8,222 nucleotides of DNA. It comes from Actinomycetota bacterium (GTDB lineage Bacteria > Actinomycetota > Thermoleophilia > Solirubrobacterales > 70-9). The notes under the pieces are model-generated. The model did no database searches, was not told the origin of the DNA, and was given only the letters and a program-made list of their open reading frames with translations. The stretch lies in assembly GCA_005884985.1 (NCBI GenBank), contig VAYK01000079.1, forward strand, positions 9,826 to 18,047, written 5' to 3'. Positions 6,863 through 8,222 of the stretch are shown piece after piece (the stretch's first letter is position 1; every line of letters begins with the position of its first letter). The position numbers and the translations under genes were made by a program.

Positions 6863-6878
6863 TAAACAAGGCTAAACA
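6863..6878 (+). promoter_or_regulatory. TAAACA direct repeat upstream of the HDOD-LuxR gene
   Basis: TAAACA occurs at 6863-6868 and again at 6873-6878, one helical turn (10 bp) apart, inside an AT-rich patch (about 6855-6880) that stands out in this GC-rich DNA. It lies 21 nt before ATG 6900 and after the gltX hairpin, so it belongs to the promoter region of the downstream gene. It could be a promoter element or a binding site for a regulator that contacts one face of the helix, possibly a LuxR-type protein. No exact TANNNT hexamer is formed by either copy. Function is inference. Confidence 0.4.
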
Positions 6879-6899
6879 TTGGCGGCCGGATTGCCGATC

Positions 6900-8156
6900 A
6901 TGGACTTGGGTAAGGATTCCATGACCCCGGTTGCCACCAAGCAGCGGCGGGCGAGGACGCCGCAGAAGCGCGCCACAGCGCCGCCCAAGCGCGGACCAGC
7001 GCCGCCCAAGCGCGCCGCAAGCGCGCGGCAGAAGCGTGCGCCGGCACAGACGCGCGCGAAGGCGTCGGGCAACGCGAAGGCGCCGAAGACCACCACGTCG
7101 AAGGCCAAACGAGCGGCTTCCAAGCCGGGCAAGGCCGCCGAGCGCAGGGGCGGACAGGGCGGTCGCCGCCTCGCCGCCGCGTTCGACGCCGCCTCCCGCC
7201 TGCCGGCGCTGACGGAGCCGCGCAAACGCCTTCTGCGCGCCTCCGACGGCGCGAGCTCATCGCCCGCGGAGCTCATCGAAGCTGTTGAGTCGGACGTCGC
7301 TCTGACGACCACGATCATGCGTGCCGCCGGTCACGCCGGGTACGCCAAGGGAGCCGGTGGCGTGCGCCAGGCGATCGACGCGCTGGGCGCATCCGGTGTC
7401 CGGGAGGTCGTCGCCTCGATCGATTCCTATGATCCGTTCAAGGCGCCGAGCGCCGCGGCCGAGCGGCATGAGCGCTTCCGGCGGCACGCCGTGGCCACCC
7501 GGCACGCGGCCGACCGGATCGCCGAGCTGGCGCGACTCCCCGAGCGAGACGAGCTGGCGGCAGCCGCCCTGCTTCACGATGTCGGGCGTCTGGTGTTGGC
7601 CGAGATGTACGAGCAGTTCGAGCAGCTCGACGCCCGGCTGATGGCCCCCGAGGAGCGCGTGCGGTGCGAGCGTCGAGAGCTTGGAATCGACCATGCTCTA
7701 GTCGGCGCGGTCCTCGTCCGGCGATGGCGACTTCCCCGCGGCATCGCGGCCGCCGTCGAGCGACACCACACGCCCGAAGCCGACGGACACGCCGCGGCGA
7801 TCCAGTTGGCCGACCTGGTCGTCCACCACGCGCACGGCGACGCCGCTCCCCCCGAGGCGATGGTCGATGCGGCAGCGCGGCTGGGGCTCGAGCGCGAGAG
7901 CATCGCGCCGCTCCTTTACGAGTTTCCCCACTCGGGCGAGACGCCGCGACGCGCTACCGATCCGTGTCCGCTGTCCGTGCGCGAGGTCGACGCCCTGCGC
8001 GGGCTCAGCGAGGGGAAGGTCTACAAGCAGATCGCCCGCGAGCTGTCGCTCTCGGTGAGCACGATCCGCACCCACCTCCACAACGTATATCGGAAGATCG
8101 GCGCCGTCGATCGTGCGCAAGCGGTACTGATGGCACGCGACCGCGGCTGGATCTAG
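6900..8156 (+). CDS. HDOD-domain regulator with basic N-terminal tail and C-terminal LuxR-type HTH
   Basis: The 418-residue product has three parts. Residues 7-80 form a Lys/Arg/Ala/Pro-rich tail with 22 basic and no acidic residues, like histone H1-type tails. Residues ~96-310 are an HDOD domain, recognised by RLPALTEPRKRLLRASD, the ESDVALTTTIMRAAG helix and AALLHDVGRLVLAEMYEQF. It keeps a full set of HD-type metal ligands: H196, H226-D227, H265, H289-H290 and D305. Residues 357-418 are a LuxR/GerE-type DNA-binding HTH (PLSVREVDALRGLSEG through SVSTIRTHLHNVYRKIGAVDRAQAV). There is no receiver domain, signal peptide or membrane segment. HDOD proteins usually act in signalling, so a DNA-binding regulator is the natural reading; its signal is unknown. 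Starts TTG 6879 and ATG 6921 are also in frame. ATG 6900 has GGA 9 nt upstream and 6921 has AAGGA 4 nt upstream, so the exact start is uncertain. A TAAACA direct repeat lies in the promoter region. Confidence 0.9.
   Translation: MDLGKDSMTPVATKQRRARTPQKRATAPPKRGPAPPKRAASARQKRAPAQTRAKASGNAKAPKTTTSKAKRAASKPGKAAERRGGQGGRRLAAAFDAASRLPALTEPRKRLLRASDGASSSPAELIEAVESDVALTTTIMRAAGHAGYAKGAGGVRQAIDALGASGVREVVASIDSYDPFKAPSAAAERHERFRRHAVATRHAADRIAELARLPERDELAAAALLHDVGRLVLAEMYEQFEQLDARLMAPEERVRCERRELGIDHALVGAVLVRRWRLPRGIAAAVERHHTPEADGHAAAIQLADLVVHHAHGDAAPPEAMVDAAARLGLERESIAPLLYEFPHSGETPRRATDPCPLSVREVDALRGLSEGKVYKQIARELSLSVSTIRTHLHNVYRKIGAVDRAQAVLMARDRGWI
6976..7014 (+). repeat. In-gene 21-bp tandem repeat encoding APPKR units
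   Basis: An 18-base segment beginning CAGCGCCGCCCAAG occurs exactly at 6976-6993 and 6997-7014, a period of 21 bp (seven codons). It encodes two APPKR-containing heptads in the basic tail of the HDOD-LuxR protein, suggesting that the tail grew by short in-frame duplication. Confidence 0.75.
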
Positions 8157-8159
8157 CGG

Positions 8160-8222
8160 CTACTCGATTAGCGAAGAGCGAAGGGCGATCGCCACCGCAT
8201 GGGCGCGATCGCGGGCGCCGAG
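8160..8222 (-). CDS. C-terminal end of a second LuxR-type HTH regulator (partial)
   Basis: Reading the minus strand from the right edge gives LGARDRAHAVAIALRSSLIE and then TAG at 8160-8162. This aligns with the end of the plus-strand gene beside it, IGAVDRAQAVLMARDRGWI and stop: GA, DRA and AV match in register, and the distance to the stop is within one residue. That segment is the last helix of the LuxR/GerE-type HTH, so a second LuxR-type regulator probably faces the HDOD-LuxR gene. Only 20 codons are visible; whether the rest carries an HDOD, receiver or other domain cannot be told. The two stops are separated by 3 nt, with no room for a terminator between them. Confidence 0.72.
   Translation of the reverse strand, partial: LGARDRAHAVAIALRSSLIE

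Noticed and set aside
6900..7150. Basic N-terminal tail as a separate histone-like gene
   Set aside because: It is in one uninterrupted frame with the HDOD and HTH domains, with no stop or internal start that would split it.

Overview
The window is uniformly high-GC, and codon third positions are strongly G/C in every gene called. Gene content, a DnaE1-type polymerase and LuxR-type HTH domains attached to an HDOD protein all suggest an actinobacterium, probably of the Thermoleophilia/Solirubrobacterales type. That placement is inferred from sequence style and was not tested by a search.

Layout, left to right: (1) a SixA-like phosphohistidine phosphatase on the minus strand, cut by the left edge (1-424). 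(2) A 102-nt divergent intergenic region. (3) dnaE, the replicative DNA polymerase III alpha subunit, on the plus strand from GTG 527. Its reading frame runs to 4231, but its last ~65 residues look unnatural and a one-base shift in a C6 run would end it at 4046. (4) A small eight-cysteine protein of unknown function on the plus strand (4090-4485), apparently with its own leaderless promoter. (5) nfo, endonuclease IV, on the minus strand (4558-5418), convergent with the Cys-rich gene. (6) gltX, glutamyl-tRNA synthetase, on the plus strand, divergent from nfo with the two start codons sharing a base pair. (7) A 93-nt gap (6807-6899) with a hairpin and a TAAACA direct repeat. (8) A plus-strand gene encoding a very basic histone-tail-like N-terminus, an HDOD domain and a C-terminal LuxR-type HTH. 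(9) The last 20 codons of a second LuxR-type regulator on the minus strand, converging on the first with a 3-nt gap and cut by the right edge.

Most of the window is housekeeping: replication (dnaE), base-excision repair (nfo) and translation (gltX). These genes are adjacent but on alternating strands, so they do not form one operon. The least explained parts are the HDOD-LuxR protein with its facing LuxR partner, the Cys-rich protein beside dnaE, and the 3' end of dnaE. I see no CRISPR array, transposase, phage gene, rRNA or tRNA here.
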